NCBI RefSeq assembly: GCF_031626495.1
Contig: NZ_JAMQOJ010000008.1
Span: 290,282 to 354,281 of the forward strand
Direction of reading: 5' to 3'
Length of the DNA: 64,000 bases
Source of the DNA: Natrinema sp031626495
Lineage (GTDB): Archaea > Halobacteriota > Halobacteria > Halobacteriales > Natrialbaceae
Made by a program: the position numbers and the translations under genes
In this document: piece by piece, positions 1-8,065 of the stretch
How the letters are laid out: the number at the start of each line of letters is the position of its first letter
Numbering within the stretch: the first letter of the stretch is position 1
The notes under the pieces: generated by a model
What the model saw: only the letters and a program-made list of their open reading frames with translations
Database searches by the model: none
What the model was told of the DNA's origin: nothing

Positions 1-32
1 TCGTCTTCGGCCTCTTCGTCTTCTGTGCCCAT
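1..32 (-). CDS. 5' end of a gene cut by the window edge
   Basis: An ATG on the minus strand at position 32 opens a frame reading MGTEDEEAED and running off the window. The frame is open back to a stop near position 93, with no other good start. The acidic start suits a haloarchaeal protein, but too little is present to name a family, and it could be chance. Confidence 0.3.
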   Translation of the reverse strand, partial: MGTEDEEAED

Positions 33-89
33 CAGCGTCGGTTCCAGCGGATCCTCGAGCCCTGAGCCCCACGGGTCGCGATCGGCCCG

Positions 90-683
90 TTACCGTCCTG
101 CCGCCCCGACGTTCTGATCGCTCTCGAAGGAGTCCGGGTCCGGCTCGATGGCCGCGTACTGTACCGCCCGCCGACCCAGCGTCGCGACCCGCTTCTCGAG
201 TTTCGGATCGGTAAATTCGCCGTTCTCGACGGCAGCGCTGGCGTTCGGAATCGCGGCTTCGTGGGGGATCACCCACGCGTTCAGCGCCCGACAGACCGAC
301 CGCATGTGCTCGAGGGCCGTCACGGGGAAGGCCCCGCCCGAGACCGCGAGCAGCCCGACGGTTTTGTCCTCGAACTCGTCGAACCCGCAGTAGTCCAGCG
401 CGGTCTTCAGCGGCGAGGCGTACGAGCCGTGGTACATCGGCGAGCCGAGGAGAATCGTGTCGGCTTCGCGCACGCGCCTCGCCAACTCGTCGGCCTCGCC
501 CGCGTCCTCGCGGTCCCGATCCGCGTCGAAGGTCGGCAGTTCGTACTCCCGGAGATCGAGCAGTTCCGTGGTCGCTCCAGCCTGTTCGGCGGCCGAGAGC
601 GCGCGCTCGAGGGCGGTCCGGGTGTGGCTACCGTCGCGGAGACTGCCACAGAGTGCGGCGACGTGAACATCGCTGTCGCTCAT
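90..683 (-). CDS. NADPH-dependent FMN reductase family protein
   Basis: Flavodoxin-like oxidoreductase of about 197 residues, expected to be soluble and to reduce flavins or quinones with NAD(P)H. The N-terminal phosphate-binding loop reads LCGSLRDGSHTRTAL, and the middle has the family segment SPMYHGSYASPLKTALDY followed by a GLLAVSGG loop. I place the start at the internal ATG (MSDSDVHVAAL), because the longer in-frame extension to 740 has no flavodoxin character and would overlap the divergent neighbour. The gene is divergent from the 730 membrane protein gene with only 46 bases between them, so the two share a promoter region. The substrate cannot be told from sequence. Confidence 0.85.
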   Translation of the reverse strand: MSDSDVHVAALCGSLRDGSHTRTALERALSAAEQAGATTELLDLREYELPTFDADRDREDAGEADELARRVREADTILLGSPMYHGSYASPLKTALDYCGFDEFEDKTVGLLAVSGGAFPVTALEHMRSVCRALNAWVIPHEAAIPNASAAVENGEFTDPKLEKRVATLGRRAVQYAAIEPDPDSFESDQNVGAAGR

Positions 684-729
684 AGGCGTTCGGACGGGCG
701 GAAGCGGGAAAAGCTGTCCGAAAGTCACG

Positions 730-1803
730 GTGTCTAACACGACCGCAGGCGGCCGCGATCGTAGCCTCGCCGCATTCGATGGCCCTATCGTACAGGAATT
801 CGAACCGATTCGCGTGCAGTCGCTCGTCTCCGTCGTGCTCGAGGAAGCCCTGCCGCGCGTCGTGACGATCTCACTACTGATCGGTGTGGGCGTGGGACTC
901 GCGAATCTCGCAGTGGAGTTCGGCCTCGTCGCGGTCGTCGCCCGCGTCGGCCGCTATCTCACCGAGCCTGCGAACCTCCCACCGGAGGTGGGGACCGCCG
1001 TCCTCACGAACGCGGTCTCGGTGACGGCTGGCTACGGCATGCTCGCGGAGTTCCGCGAGGACGGCCTGCTCGACGATCGGGCCACCCTTATCGCCGTCGT
1101 CATCAACACGTTCTTCGGATTCGTCCAGCACATTTTCACTTACTACGGCCCCGTCCTCGTCCCGATCCTGGGATTACAGGTGGGGCTCATGTACGTCGGC
1201 GCGCGGGCCGGCATCTCGCTCGGGATCACCCTGGTCGGCCTCCTGGCCGGTGGCGTTCTCCTGCGCGGTTACGAGTACGACCGTCGGGACGTCGAACCGG
1301 AGGCGCCCGACGATGAGCCACAGCCGACTCGCGAAAAGCTCCGCAGCGCCGGTGAGAGTACGCTCGAGCGGCTCCGATCGATCGTCCCCCGGCTGGCGAT
1401 CGTCTACTCGGCGGTGTTCGTCGCGCTCGCGTACTCCGAGCGGATCCTCGCCGCGTTCGCTTCGGTCGGCATCGACGATCCGGGCGCGTTGCTGGCACCG
1501 ATCGCCGGACTGCTAGGGCTGCCGAGCGCGGCGGTGCCCGTAATCCTCGTCTCCCTGGTCGATCCGACGACGGGCGCGATCACCGTCGCACCCATGATCG
1601 GCGACGTGTTGACGCCGGACGAGGCGGTGATCACGCTGCTCGTGGGCAGTCTGGTCTCGCTGACGATCGGAACGGTCAAGCGGTCCATTCCGTTTCAGTT
1701 CGGCGTCTGGGGTGCGACGTTCGGGTCGAAGGTGATCGTCGTCAACGTCTGTCTCAAAGCCGCGTTCATTCTCGTGGCGATCGCCGTCTTCTTCGCCGTT
1801 TGA
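730..1803 (+). CDS. Nucleoside recognition (GATE) domain membrane protein
   Basis: Polytopic membrane protein of 357 residues starting at GTG. Two hydrophobic blocks (about 35-180 and 215-357) are separated by a charged cytoplasmic segment rich in D, E and R (about 185-215). The small-residue helices and motifs such as VLTNAVSVTAGYGM and GSLVSLTIGTVKRS resemble the nucleoside recognition/GATE family (relatives of SpmA/SpmB and FeoB-type gates). The transported or sensed ligand is unknown. It is divergent from the flavin reductase. Confidence 0.75.
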   Translation: MSNTTAGGRDRSLAAFDGPIVQEFEPIRVQSLVSVVLEEALPRVVTISLLIGVGVGLANLAVEFGLVAVVARVGRYLTEPANLPPEVGTAVLTNAVSVTAGYGMLAEFREDGLLDDRATLIAVVINTFFGFVQHIFTYYGPVLVPILGLQVGLMYVGARAGISLGITLVGLLAGGVLLRGYEYDRRDVEPEAPDDEPQPTREKLRSAGESTLERLRSIVPRLAIVYSAVFVALAYSERILAAFASVGIDDPGALLAPIAGLLGLPSAAVPVILVSLVDPTTGAITVAPMIGDVLTPDEAVITLLVGSLVSLTIGTVKRSIPFQFGVWGATFGSKVIVVNVCLKAAFILVAIAVFFAV

Positions 1804-1913
1804 GCGGCTCGTCTCCGTCGTCGTTGCGCAGGTCGACCACCGGCGGGCGATGGTCGACTCGAGGCTGCGACGTTCGCACACTCGACGGTCGGAAGGAAAG
1901 AGTCGCGTAAGCG

Positions 1914-2309
1914 TTACGCGCTCGAGGGCGTCGTGCTACCCGACGTTCGGACGCTACCGTAGGCGCTGACGATCGACAGGATCGCGATGATCGCCCCACC
2001 GAGAGTGTTGATCCCGACCACCAGCGCGCGGTCGACGGGGAGAACGAACGGTGCCGCCGCGATCCAGACGCCGAGCAACAGGAGAATTACCGCGAAGACG
2101 ATGCTCGGTTCCTTCTCGCTGGTCCAGTAGGCGTGGAGCGAAGCGACGAACGCGACCGCGCCACCGGCGAGGACGTTCTGGAGCCCCATGAAGTCGGTAA
2201 TCGTGAATACCGGCGCCGAAACCATGATGAACGCCCCCAGCACGGCAGTGAGTCCGGCCGCACGTTCGACCAGTACCGATGCATCGTCGGCGGATCGTGT
2301 CCCGCTCAT
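1914..2309 (-). CDS. SPW-repeat-like small membrane protein
   Basis: About 131 residues with four predicted membrane helices arranged as two similar halves (LTAVLGAFIMVSAP... and VFAVILLLLGVWIAAAPFVL...). Each half has the shape of an SPW-repeat helix pair, although the exact Ser-Pro-Trp is replaced by SAP and AAPF. The start is the ATG before SGTRSADD; upstream in-frame residues look non-coding. The family is common in haloarchaea and has no assigned function. Confidence 0.65.
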   Translation of the reverse strand: MSGTRSADDASVLVERAAGLTAVLGAFIMVSAPVFTITDFMGLQNVLAGGAVAFVASLHAYWTSEKEPSIVFAVILLLLGVWIAAAPFVLPVDRALVVGINTLGGAIIAILSIVSAYGSVRTSGSTTPSSA

Positions 2310-2534
2310 GCTAAAAGGTAGCGAGCGCCAGATATTTGAGAGCATCGACAATGTTTTCCATCTGGTAAATCCGCGAACCCTCGAGCCAGTCGAACGCGAA
2401 TCGAGAGCCCCCCTTCAGCGGATGCCAGATGTGACGAAAACGTCGAGCGTGTCTCCCGCGGCGGCGCAATCGACGGCTCGGATCAGGCCAATTCAGGCTG
2501 GTCGCTTATTCCACTCAGGTCCTACCACCCGGCT

Positions 2535-2744
2535 ATGGGAGAATACACAGACCGCCTCATGATACTGCTCATCGCCGTAGCGGGGCTCGGAACCCTTATT
2601 ATCGCGTGGTTCGGCGGCTTCATCGTGGCCGGAACGGGCGGCTGGGTGGAGAACGTCGGCCTCGCCCTCCTCGTCTTGCTCTTCGTCGGCGTCCTCGTCG
2701 GCATCTGGCACGAGTTCAATACCACCGATACGGAACAGCAGTGA
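2535..2744 (+). CDS. Small two-helix membrane protein
   Basis: 69 residues with two hydrophobic helices (about 8-33 and 40-60) joined by a glycine-rich turn, then a short acidic tail. The ATG lies just after an A/T-poor region at about 2500-2530. I do not recognise a family, but codon use and composition look like a real haloarchaeal gene. Confidence 0.6.
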   Translation: MGEYTDRLMILLIAVAGLGTLIIAWFGGFIVAGTGGWVENVGLALLVLLFVGVLVGIWHEFNTTDTEQQ

Positions 2745-2893
2745 GGCGACCACGCGCACCGCACGTTTTGCCCGTCCACAGTCGGGGACGCAGTGCCGGA
2801 ATTCGAAAGGCTGCAGCCCGGACCGTTCGCCATACGATCGCCCTTGCAAGTCACCCCCGTACGTTTATTCCCGAACCGACGTTCCGTACCGAT

Positions 2894-3145
2894 ATGCCGT
2901 ACAGAGGGCGATCGATCGGTGCGGGCCGGCACCGCCTGCGCGTTCACCAACGGATCGACACTCTGGAGTCCGAACTCGAGACGACGAAAGAGCACGTCCG
3001 ACGGCTCGAGAACACGCTTCAGGCCGTCGTTCGGAACGCGGACGACGTATCAATCGGGGGCCCCTGTTCGTGTGGCGAGAGCTTCTTGTTCGTTCGCGAC
3101 CGAGAACTGTACTGTCCCCAGTGCGGATATCAGCGAACGATATGA
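2894..3145 (+). CDS. Small coiled-coil and zinc-ribbon protein
   Basis: 83 residues. Residues about 15-50 form a heptad-like segment (RIDTLESELETTKEHVRRLENTL), followed by a C-terminal zinc ribbon with CSCG and CPQCGY knuckles. The ATG at 2894 follows an A-rich stretch containing cgtttattcc, compatible with a leaderless start. Likely a nucleic-acid or protein-binding adaptor; no function can be assigned. Confidence 0.65.
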   Translation: MPYRGRSIGAGRHRLRVHQRIDTLESELETTKEHVRRLENTLQAVVRNADDVSIGGPCSCGESFLFVRDRELYCPQCGYQRTI

Positions 3146-3449
3146 GCGGTTCTATCGCGTGCTCGAGACGGCCACAACGCACTGCGGCGGACGCGGTGTC
3201 CGTCTCGGAACACCAGCCACCGGCCGTCGGATACACACTACCGATTCGAAGGAAGCAGTGACTGATCTTCAAAACACGAGTGATTGAAGCGGAGATACGT
3301 GTCCGAACGAACATATTACGCCAATTTCAGACATGAGTCGTCACCTCTCGAACTCGACGGCCCACAAATGGTATACGTTAGACGGATCTAAACCGTGGCA
3401 TGAGTAGTGTCGTCGACCGACGCGTACTCGTCTCGGATGCCGACGAACC
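3146..3449. other. Intergenic region, no gene recognised
   Basis: About 300 bases between the zinc-ribbon gene and the GDT1 homologue. The open frames here on both strands are arginine/serine-rich shadows without acidic bias. A/T-rich bases near 3315-3335 could hold a promoter, but nothing is distinctive. Confidence 0.4.
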
Positions 3450-4145
3450 ATGACCGGCTGGCTCGAGCTACTGATTATCGCGTTCGTCCTCCAGCTTTCC
3501 GTGCTCCCCGGTGAGAAGGTCCAGTTCATCATCGCGGGGCTCTCGACTCGCTACAACCCGTGGATCGTGGTCGCCGCCGCGGGGAGTGCCTTCGCCGGGT
3601 GGACGGCCCTCGAGATTCTCTTCGGCGCGGCGATCAAGGGCGTGCTCGCGCCGGTCTACCTCGACGCGATCACGGCCGCGCTGTTCCTGATCTTCGCGGT
3701 GTTGCTCGTCAGATCCGCACCGAACCGAAACGCGCGAGCTGTCGCGACCAACGGCGGCGTGCCGATGGCCGAGTCGGTCGACATCTCGATCCGCGGCTAC
3801 GAGGTCCCGCCGTATCTCCGCGGGTTCGTCCCGATCTTTCTCCTGATGACCGCCGGCGAGTTCGGCGACAAAACACAGCTCGTTACCATCGGGCTCGCCG
3901 TCCAGTACGGTGCCCGCCCCGCTATCTGGGCCGGCGAAATGCTCGCGATCATCCCCGTGAGCATCGCGAACGCGCTTTTCTTCCATCACTTCTCCCACCG
4001 GTTCGACGCCCGGCTGGCCCACTTCGCCGGCGCAGGCCTGTTCCTGTTCTTCGGGCTCGATACGATCCTCCAGCTCCTGACCGGCTTCTCGGTGTGGGAG
4101 ACGATCGTGGAGGGCATCTCCTCCGTGGTGCTGGCGCTTGTCTGA
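3450..4145 (+). CDS. TMEM165/GDT1 family cation transporter
   Basis: 231 residues, six or seven predicted membrane helices in two homologous halves. The second half carries the family signature EFGDKTQL (about residue 137), which in TMEM165/GDT1/MneA proteins lines the Mn2+/Ca2+ path. The equivalent spot in the first half reads LPGEKVQF, so the acidic pair is only partly kept. Family knowledge suggests Mn2+ or Ca2+ export against H+. The stop codon is followed at once by the remnant of an integrase on the opposite strand, marking the edge of core DNA. Confidence 0.85.
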   Translation: MTGWLELLIIAFVLQLSVLPGEKVQFIIAGLSTRYNPWIVVAAAGSAFAGWTALEILFGAAIKGVLAPVYLDAITAALFLIFAVLLVRSAPNRNARAVATNGGVPMAESVDISIRGYEVPPYLRGFVPIFLLMTAGEFGDKTQLVTIGLAVQYGARPAIWAGEMLAIIPVSIANALFFHHFSHRFDARLAHFAGAGLFLFFGLDTILQLLTGFSVWETIVEGISSVVLALV

Positions 4146-4519
4146 GGCGCTCGAGTCACGTTATTGAGCATCACATCGCTCGATTCTTCCGACTTCGTGA
4201 GCGTCGGGATGTTCACCTTGTCCGGGAGATCGTCGTCGACGACATCGATCGACGCACAGTAATCGAGCAACTGCTTCAGGGACATCAACTGCCCTTTCAG
4301 CGTCGCGGGTGCGATGTCCTCGGCCTCTCGGGCAGCGCGGTACTCGTCGATGTCCCATCCAGAGAGGTCCGACATCGATTCGATGCCTTCCTCTTCGGCC
4401 CAGTGTACGAAGCGAGTGAGCCGGTTCTCGTAGCTCCGGATCGTCTTCGCAGTGTTCTCCTGCTTCCGTCGGGAGAGGAAGCGGTCGCGAGCCTCACGTG
4501 GGAAAAGATCCCGGCTCAC
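4146..4519 (-). pseudogene. Truncated tyrosine integrase (N-terminal half only)
   Basis: GTG start at 4519. The first about 118 residues look like the SAM-like core-binding domain of a haloarchaeal XerC/D-type integrase (TAKTIRSYENRLTRFVHWAE, ATLKGQLMSLKQLLDYCA). They match the layout of the intact integrase at 9586 up to the linker (SDVML versus SDVSL). After that the frame runs antisense into the GDT1 gene, so the catalytic domain with its Arg, His and Tyr is missing. The break falls within about 20 bases of the GDT1 stop codon. The start overlaps the stop of the preceding gene (GTGA). Confidence 0.8.
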
Positions 4520-4794
4520 GGCTGATCACCGTCCCTATTCGAGTCCCGACGATTCCCATCGAGGAGGTCGTTCATCTCCGTCATATCCGCGTGGATATGG
4601 TCGAAGACGTCCTCTGCCGCCTCGGCGAAATCGACCATCACATCGTCAGTGATCCCGACCTCGACGGTTTTGTTATCTCCAGCAAACCGGACGGCCTTGA
4701 CATCCTCCGCAACGCCATAGACTTCCATCTCTCGGACGTACGGTATCGATTCGTCCGGTCCTGAACTACCGTCAGTACGAGTATCCTCACTCAT
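4516..4794 (-). CDS. Small acidic protein co-transcribed with the integrase remnant
   Basis: 92 residues, strongly acidic, with a beta-rich central part (EMEVYGVAEDVKAVRFAG, KTVEVGITDDVMVDFAEAAEDVF) and a charged tail. The start is the ATG before SEDTRTDG. It overlaps the upstream gene by 8 bases and the integrase remnant by 4, so the three form one minus-strand operon. No family recognised; the gene pair upstream of integrase is typical of haloarchaeal integrative elements. Confidence 0.65.
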   Translation of the reverse strand: MSEDTRTDGSSGPDESIPYVREMEVYGVAEDVKAVRFAGDNKTVEVGITDDVMVDFAEAAEDVFDHIHADMTEMNDLLDGNRRDSNRDGDQP

Positions 4795-4984
4795 CACGAC
4801 CACCTCCCCAGTTCTCCGGACTGCCCCAGCGGAACTCGGGGCGATCGTCCTCGAGTTGGTCGCGCTCGAAGAGGCGATCGTGAATCCAGGTCTGCAGCGC
4901 GGGGCCGGACCGATCGTGCGGCGGATGGTCCGGACAGTGGTGGTCGTCGACGCGAGCCGAGAGATCGTCGAGACAGGCAATCAT
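4787..4984 (-). CDS. Short helical protein, start uncertain
   Basis: The frame reads MIACLDDLSARVDDHHC... to the stop at 4787, ending in an aromatic and acidic tail (EFRWGSPENWGGG). Upstream in the same frame, to about 5090, lies a convincing heptad-like stretch (ERQADAVERQTQALEAIAIE) with no ATG, GTG or TTG. The real protein is therefore probably about 100 residues with a non-standard start, or it is damaged. I give only the part from the first canonical ATG. First gene of the operon leading to the integrase remnant. Confidence 0.45.
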   Translation of the reverse strand: MIACLDDLSARVDDHHCPDHPPHDRSGPALQTWIHDRLFERDQLEDDRPEFRWGSPENWGGGRDE

Positions 4985-5101
4985 CTCGACCAGCGCCGCG
5001 TTCTGATATCGCGTCTCGATGGCGATCGCCTCGAGGGCCTGGGTCTGTCGTTCGACCGCGTCGGCCTGCCGCTCGAGGGTATCCCACCGACCGACTGGAA
5101 C

Positions 5102-5365
5102 ATGGCCACTGAGGAAGCGTCGGACTGGTCGTGGACCGCTCCCGACGGCGAAGAGGTCGACGAGGATGCTCTCGAGAAAGACGACGTGAAACGGGTGGCG
5201 ATGTGGACCAGCAATACCTGCGTCGACGAGGGGATGTCGCCGAACCAGGCGTCGACGTTCGTCCCGTTCAGCAACACGACCGTCTACAACTGGTTGGAGG
5301 ATTACAACGAGGGCGACCGTGAGAAGCGCGACTGGGTTGAAAGCGTCGAACAGGTGATCGCATGA
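5102..5365 (+). CDS. Small element-encoded protein with possible HTH
   Basis: 87 residues, acidic N-terminus, then a helical segment (VKRVAMWTSNTCVDEGMSPNQASTFVPFSNTTVYNWLEDYNEG) that could form a helix-turn-helix with TTVYNWLEDY as recognition helix. It is divergent from the 4787 gene, the layout expected of a small element regulator next to an integration operon. The HTH assignment is by eye only. Confidence 0.55.
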   Translation: MATEEASDWSWTAPDGEEVDEDALEKDDVKRVAMWTSNTCVDEGMSPNQASTFVPFSNTTVYNWLEDYNEGDREKRDWVESVEQVIA

Positions 5366-5438
5366 CGGCGGCAGGATTCCAACCTTCCAACCTCCACCAA
5401 CCCCCCCTTTAGGATGGTTCCAAGCCCATGGCACGCGC

Positions 5439-5456
5439 CGCTCCCTGACGGGAGCG
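5439..5456. other. Perfect hairpin
   Basis: Stem cgctccc / gggagcg of 7 pairs with loop tgac, lying downstream of the 5102 gene and upstream of the 5521 gene. It lacks a T run, so it may be an RNA fold or a weak terminator. Confidence 0.4.
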
Positions 5457-5496
5457 ACGCGACCGATGGGCGACCGGTTCGGGGTCGGCGGAGGAG

Positions 5497-5505
5497 TATA
5501 TATAT
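5497..5505 (+). promoter_or_regulatory. Archaeal TATA box of the 5521 gene
   Basis: The sequence tatatatat lies in GC-rich surroundings about 20-25 bases before the GTG at 5521. This is the spacing of a haloarchaeal leaderless promoter and supports that start. Confidence 0.6.
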
Positions 5506-5520
5506 CGGCGCGCGACGCGC

Positions 5521-5913
5521 GTGGTCCGCGTGAACCGCTCGAAGCGAGCGAACCACTTTGGCACGGCCGTCGAGAAGCGGATGGCCGAGAAACGTCGGTT
5601 CTACCTCGAGCGGGCGAGCTGGCACGACGGGAGGTACGGGAACGGAACGCCGGTCGAAATCAAATCGACGATGCACGAGCACGCTGACGGCCAGCCCGGA
5701 AACTGGAAGGTCTATCGAGAGTACCACGAGAAACTCCGGCGGCACGACGGCTGGTACTGCTTCGTTGTCTACCGACCACATGGGCGATCGGGATTGACGA
5801 TCCTCCAGGACAAGATGGTCCGCTCGAGCGATCTCCCGCTGCTCCGATGGCACGGCGGCGGCGACCATCGAGGAACTCAACAAGCGAAAGTTTCGATCGA
5901 TACTATCTTTTGA
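5521..5913 (+). CDS. Putative PD-(D/E)XK-fold nuclease
   Basis: 130 residues starting at GTG. Residues 11-21 (NHFGTAVEKRM) are followed by D36 and then PVEIKST, giving a D-x(9)-E-x-K pattern (D36, E46, K48) typical of PD-(D/E)XK nucleases and resolvases. Next come a helix (WKVYREYHEKLRRH) and a hydrophobic strand (GWYCFVVYR). The size suits an archaeal Holliday-junction-resolvase-like or restriction-like enzyme of a mobile element. Residues after about 112 look less structured. The nuclease call rests on motif spacing only. Confidence 0.5.
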   Translation: MVRVNRSKRANHFGTAVEKRMAEKRRFYLERASWHDGRYGNGTPVEIKSTMHEHADGQPGNWKVYREYHEKLRRHDGWYCFVVYRPHGRSGLTILQDKMVRSSDLPLLRWHGGGDHRGTQQAKVSIDTIF

Positions 5914-6380
5914 CAGAATGGGGTGGATGACCTCCGGATGGGGGAAGGGAAAGAGAGCCGGAGGCAGTTTGTTGTTTTTGGATATTACTATTGATTGTTG
6001 TGGATAATTTCATATAGCCAATAATGTTATGCCGACATGATTCGAAGAGCGAGATGGCGAGGTGCGAATTCCGTCGACTACCGACGGACCCTCGCCACCC
6101 TGGGATCGTTCCGACGTGAAGCCAATAGCCATATTGTCTCACTCGGTCCCAGACCCATCCGGTCATCAGATCACCTTCGGATGGGGGGCTCAGACGCCGG
6201 CCCCCAGCCGGCGTTTCTCGAGCAGGAGGAGAAGGTGAGGGATGACGTATGTACGGGGTGGACGGTCAGTACTTATTGAATAGTTCGCTGGAGTGACGAA
6301 CTGTATTTTGCTAAATAGATGTCTGACACGTGTTCGACAATTTCCGAATTTTCTTATAGGAGAGTATTGCACGCCATGTC
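5914..6380. other. A/T-rich intergenic region
   Basis: About 470 bases without a convincing gene. A related phrase occurs twice (cctccggatgggggaag near 5929 and ccttcggatggggggct near 6174), and a strong hairpin lies at 6194-6214. The last 40 bases are A/T rich and contain ttcttatagg about 25 bases before the 6381 ATG, a likely promoter. Confidence 0.4.
6194..6214. terminator. Strong GC hairpin followed by Ts
   Basis: Perfect 8-pair stem acgccggc / gccggcgt with loop cccca, followed by TT. It could terminate transcription or be a fold within an untranslated RNA. No gene clearly ends beside it. Confidence 0.4.
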
Positions 6381-6668
6381 ATGGAAGATGGGGGACCAAT
6401 GAGCCTTCGAGTGGTTCGCAAAGTCGCTGACCGAGAGGAAGTAGACCCAGTCGAACTGACTCCACCGCTTCACTCAGTAATTGACACAGAGGCGCTCGAC
6501 TCCTTGTTCGAATCTACTAACCGTAGCGATAGAACAGGTAGTGAACTAGAGTTTAGATATAATGGATATACGGTTCATGTCGATAGTGGTGGCGGTGTGC
6601 AGGTAGTCGATTCGAAGGACTCTTCGGAGACAGTTCGGCATTCGCCGACAGAGTCGCTCTCAGAGTAG
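6381..6668 (+). CDS. Stand-alone HalOD1 output domain protein
   Basis: 95 residues. The core (EVDPVELTPPLHSVIDTEALDSLFES, then LEFRYNGYTVHVDSGGGVQVV) matches the haloarchaeal output domain HalOD1, normally a C-terminal effector in two-component proteins but often found alone. It likely binds protein or DNA partners in signalling. Another copy sits at 8066 in the same element and a third at 52992 in the core, so this looks like an exchanged regulatory part. Confidence 0.8.
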   Translation: MEDGGPMSLRVVRKVADREEVDPVELTPPLHSVIDTEALDSLFESTNRSDRTGSELEFRYNGYTVHVDSGGGVQVVDSKDSSETVRHSPTESLSE

Positions 6669-6913
6669 CCTTCATTCTCGATTAGAAGACGAACTCCCCT
6701 TAGCGATAAGTGCAGGATATATACATATTATTCAGTCTGTCGGATTTCTATCCTGATCACTTAATTCGATGAACGATTTAGACCCACACCGACAAGACGA
6801 CCTGTTACTATCACGGGTGAGTTTTCCGCTTGGCAACCGGAGGGCAGGATACACAGCCCCACAATTAGAACATTGTACTGTCACTTTCTTCCGTCGCAGG
6901 TTGGTCGCTCATC

Positions 6914-7120
6914 TTAGTCGGACATCGAATCTCCAGCGACCTCTTTTATCTTTTCAATGTCAAGGTTCTGGAGAGAGATGTCCTCACCAATTACAAATTC
7001 AGATACCTCTCCACACTCATAGCACTCAAGTACCATTTCCGTTTGATGAGCAAGCAGAGACACCCCCTCTCTCTCATCACATACTGGGCACGCGAGCCAG
7101 TTGCGAAACTCGTACCCCAT
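6914..7120 (-). CDS. Small zinc-ribbon protein
   Basis: 68 residues with CPVCDE near residue 11 and CYECGE near residue 33, a complete four-cysteine zinc ribbon, followed by an acidic helix. Probably a nucleic-acid or protein-binding accessory factor; exact family not recognised. It is transcribed against its neighbours. Confidence 0.65.
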   Translation of the reverse strand: MGYEFRNWLACPVCDEREGVSLLAHQTEMVLECYECGEVSEFVIGEDISLQNLDIEKIKEVAGDSMSD

Positions 7121-7458
7121 ATAGGTACTGAGTGCGATGGTCGTCTATAGAACTTTCGGCAAGGGTGTGATGAAGTGAGTGAATAGAAGCCCCGAATAGA
7201 TCCTGTAAATACAGAGTAATTAGGATTTGTTTATCTACCACTGTCTTCCTATGTTCTGGTCAAGAAGCAGGTATACTGATCGACTACTTCAGCGCGAGTT
7301 GCTCGGAAGAACTCCACAGCGAAGGATAATTAGTCCTCCTTCTTCATGGTCTCCTCCTCCTCCCTCTCATTTTCTATCTCTCGAAGAAATACGCAGGCGA
7401 TAATCCACTATCAGTGTCAGGCACTACCCCCATAGCTATCCGGCGAGAAACGACAGCC
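7121..7458. other. Intergenic region, no gene recognised
   Basis: About 340 A/T-rich bases. On the minus strand a stop-free frame near 7335-7412 encodes an acidic lysine/glutamate-rich tail (REIENEREEEETMKKED) but has no start codon, so it may be a gene relic. No repeats of note. Confidence 0.35.
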
Positions 7459-7938
7459 ATGGCTCAGGAAGTGCTCGATGATACCGATCTCGGAATCATC
7501 TATATGCTCCAGCAAAACGCACGCGAAATACCCACATCTGACATCGCAGACGAAGTCGGCGTCTCAGCAGGCACAGTCCGAAATCGAATTCAAAGACTCG
7601 AAGACCGGAATATCATTAAAGGATATGTCCCGGAAATCGACTACGAAAACGCTGGATTCGAACTCCACGTCCTCTTTACCTGTACGACAGAAACACAGCC
7701 AAGCGACGAATTCGTCGAAGAAATCCTCGAACAGCACGGTGTCGTAACTGTGCGTAAACTCCTTGCTGGCGATCAAAACCTCCACGTTGAAGCAATCGGA
7801 ACTGGTACCAAAGACGTCTCTGAAATAGCGAACAATTTACAAGAATGTGGACTCGACATTAATCGCTCAGAAGTTCTCGAGCAAGAATTTGTTCAGCCAT
7901 TCAATCACTTCGGAAAGCGAATCACTGATGATGAATAA
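7459..7938 (+). CDS. Lrp/AsnC family transcriptional regulator
   Basis: 159 residues. The N-terminal winged helix-turn-helix (DDTDLGIIYMLQQNAREI, then DIADEVGVSAGTVRNRIQRLE) is followed by a short RAM-like ligand or assembly domain (about 70-140: FELHVLFTCTT, VRKLLAGDQNLHVEAIG). Such proteins bind DNA as dimers or octamers and respond to small molecules. I use the ATG at 7459; a GTG at 7414 is possible. It has no obvious partner gene and may regulate element genes. Confidence 0.85.
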   Translation: MAQEVLDDTDLGIIYMLQQNAREIPTSDIADEVGVSAGTVRNRIQRLEDRNIIKGYVPEIDYENAGFELHVLFTCTTETQPSDEFVEEILEQHGVVTVRKLLAGDQNLHVEAIGTGTKDVSEIANNLQECGLDINRSEVLEQEFVQPFNHFGKRITDDE

Positions 7939-8065
7939 CCTCCTTCAGTCATTTCTTCGCTAATCATTTCCAGCTTTCCTTCGAAATCAGTAGAAATGAC
8001 GGTTACAGAACGGCCGATACCGGAATGTTTGACCATTCTTATGAATAGCGGGCTCTTGGTATACG

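Noticed and set aside
6037..6279. 80-residue plus-strand frame
   Set aside because: Crosses the strong hairpin at 6194-6214 and lacks coding bias.
7335..7412. Acidic minus-strand tail REIENEREEEETMKKED
   Set aside because: No start codon within the frame and a stop directly upstream; could be a relic only.
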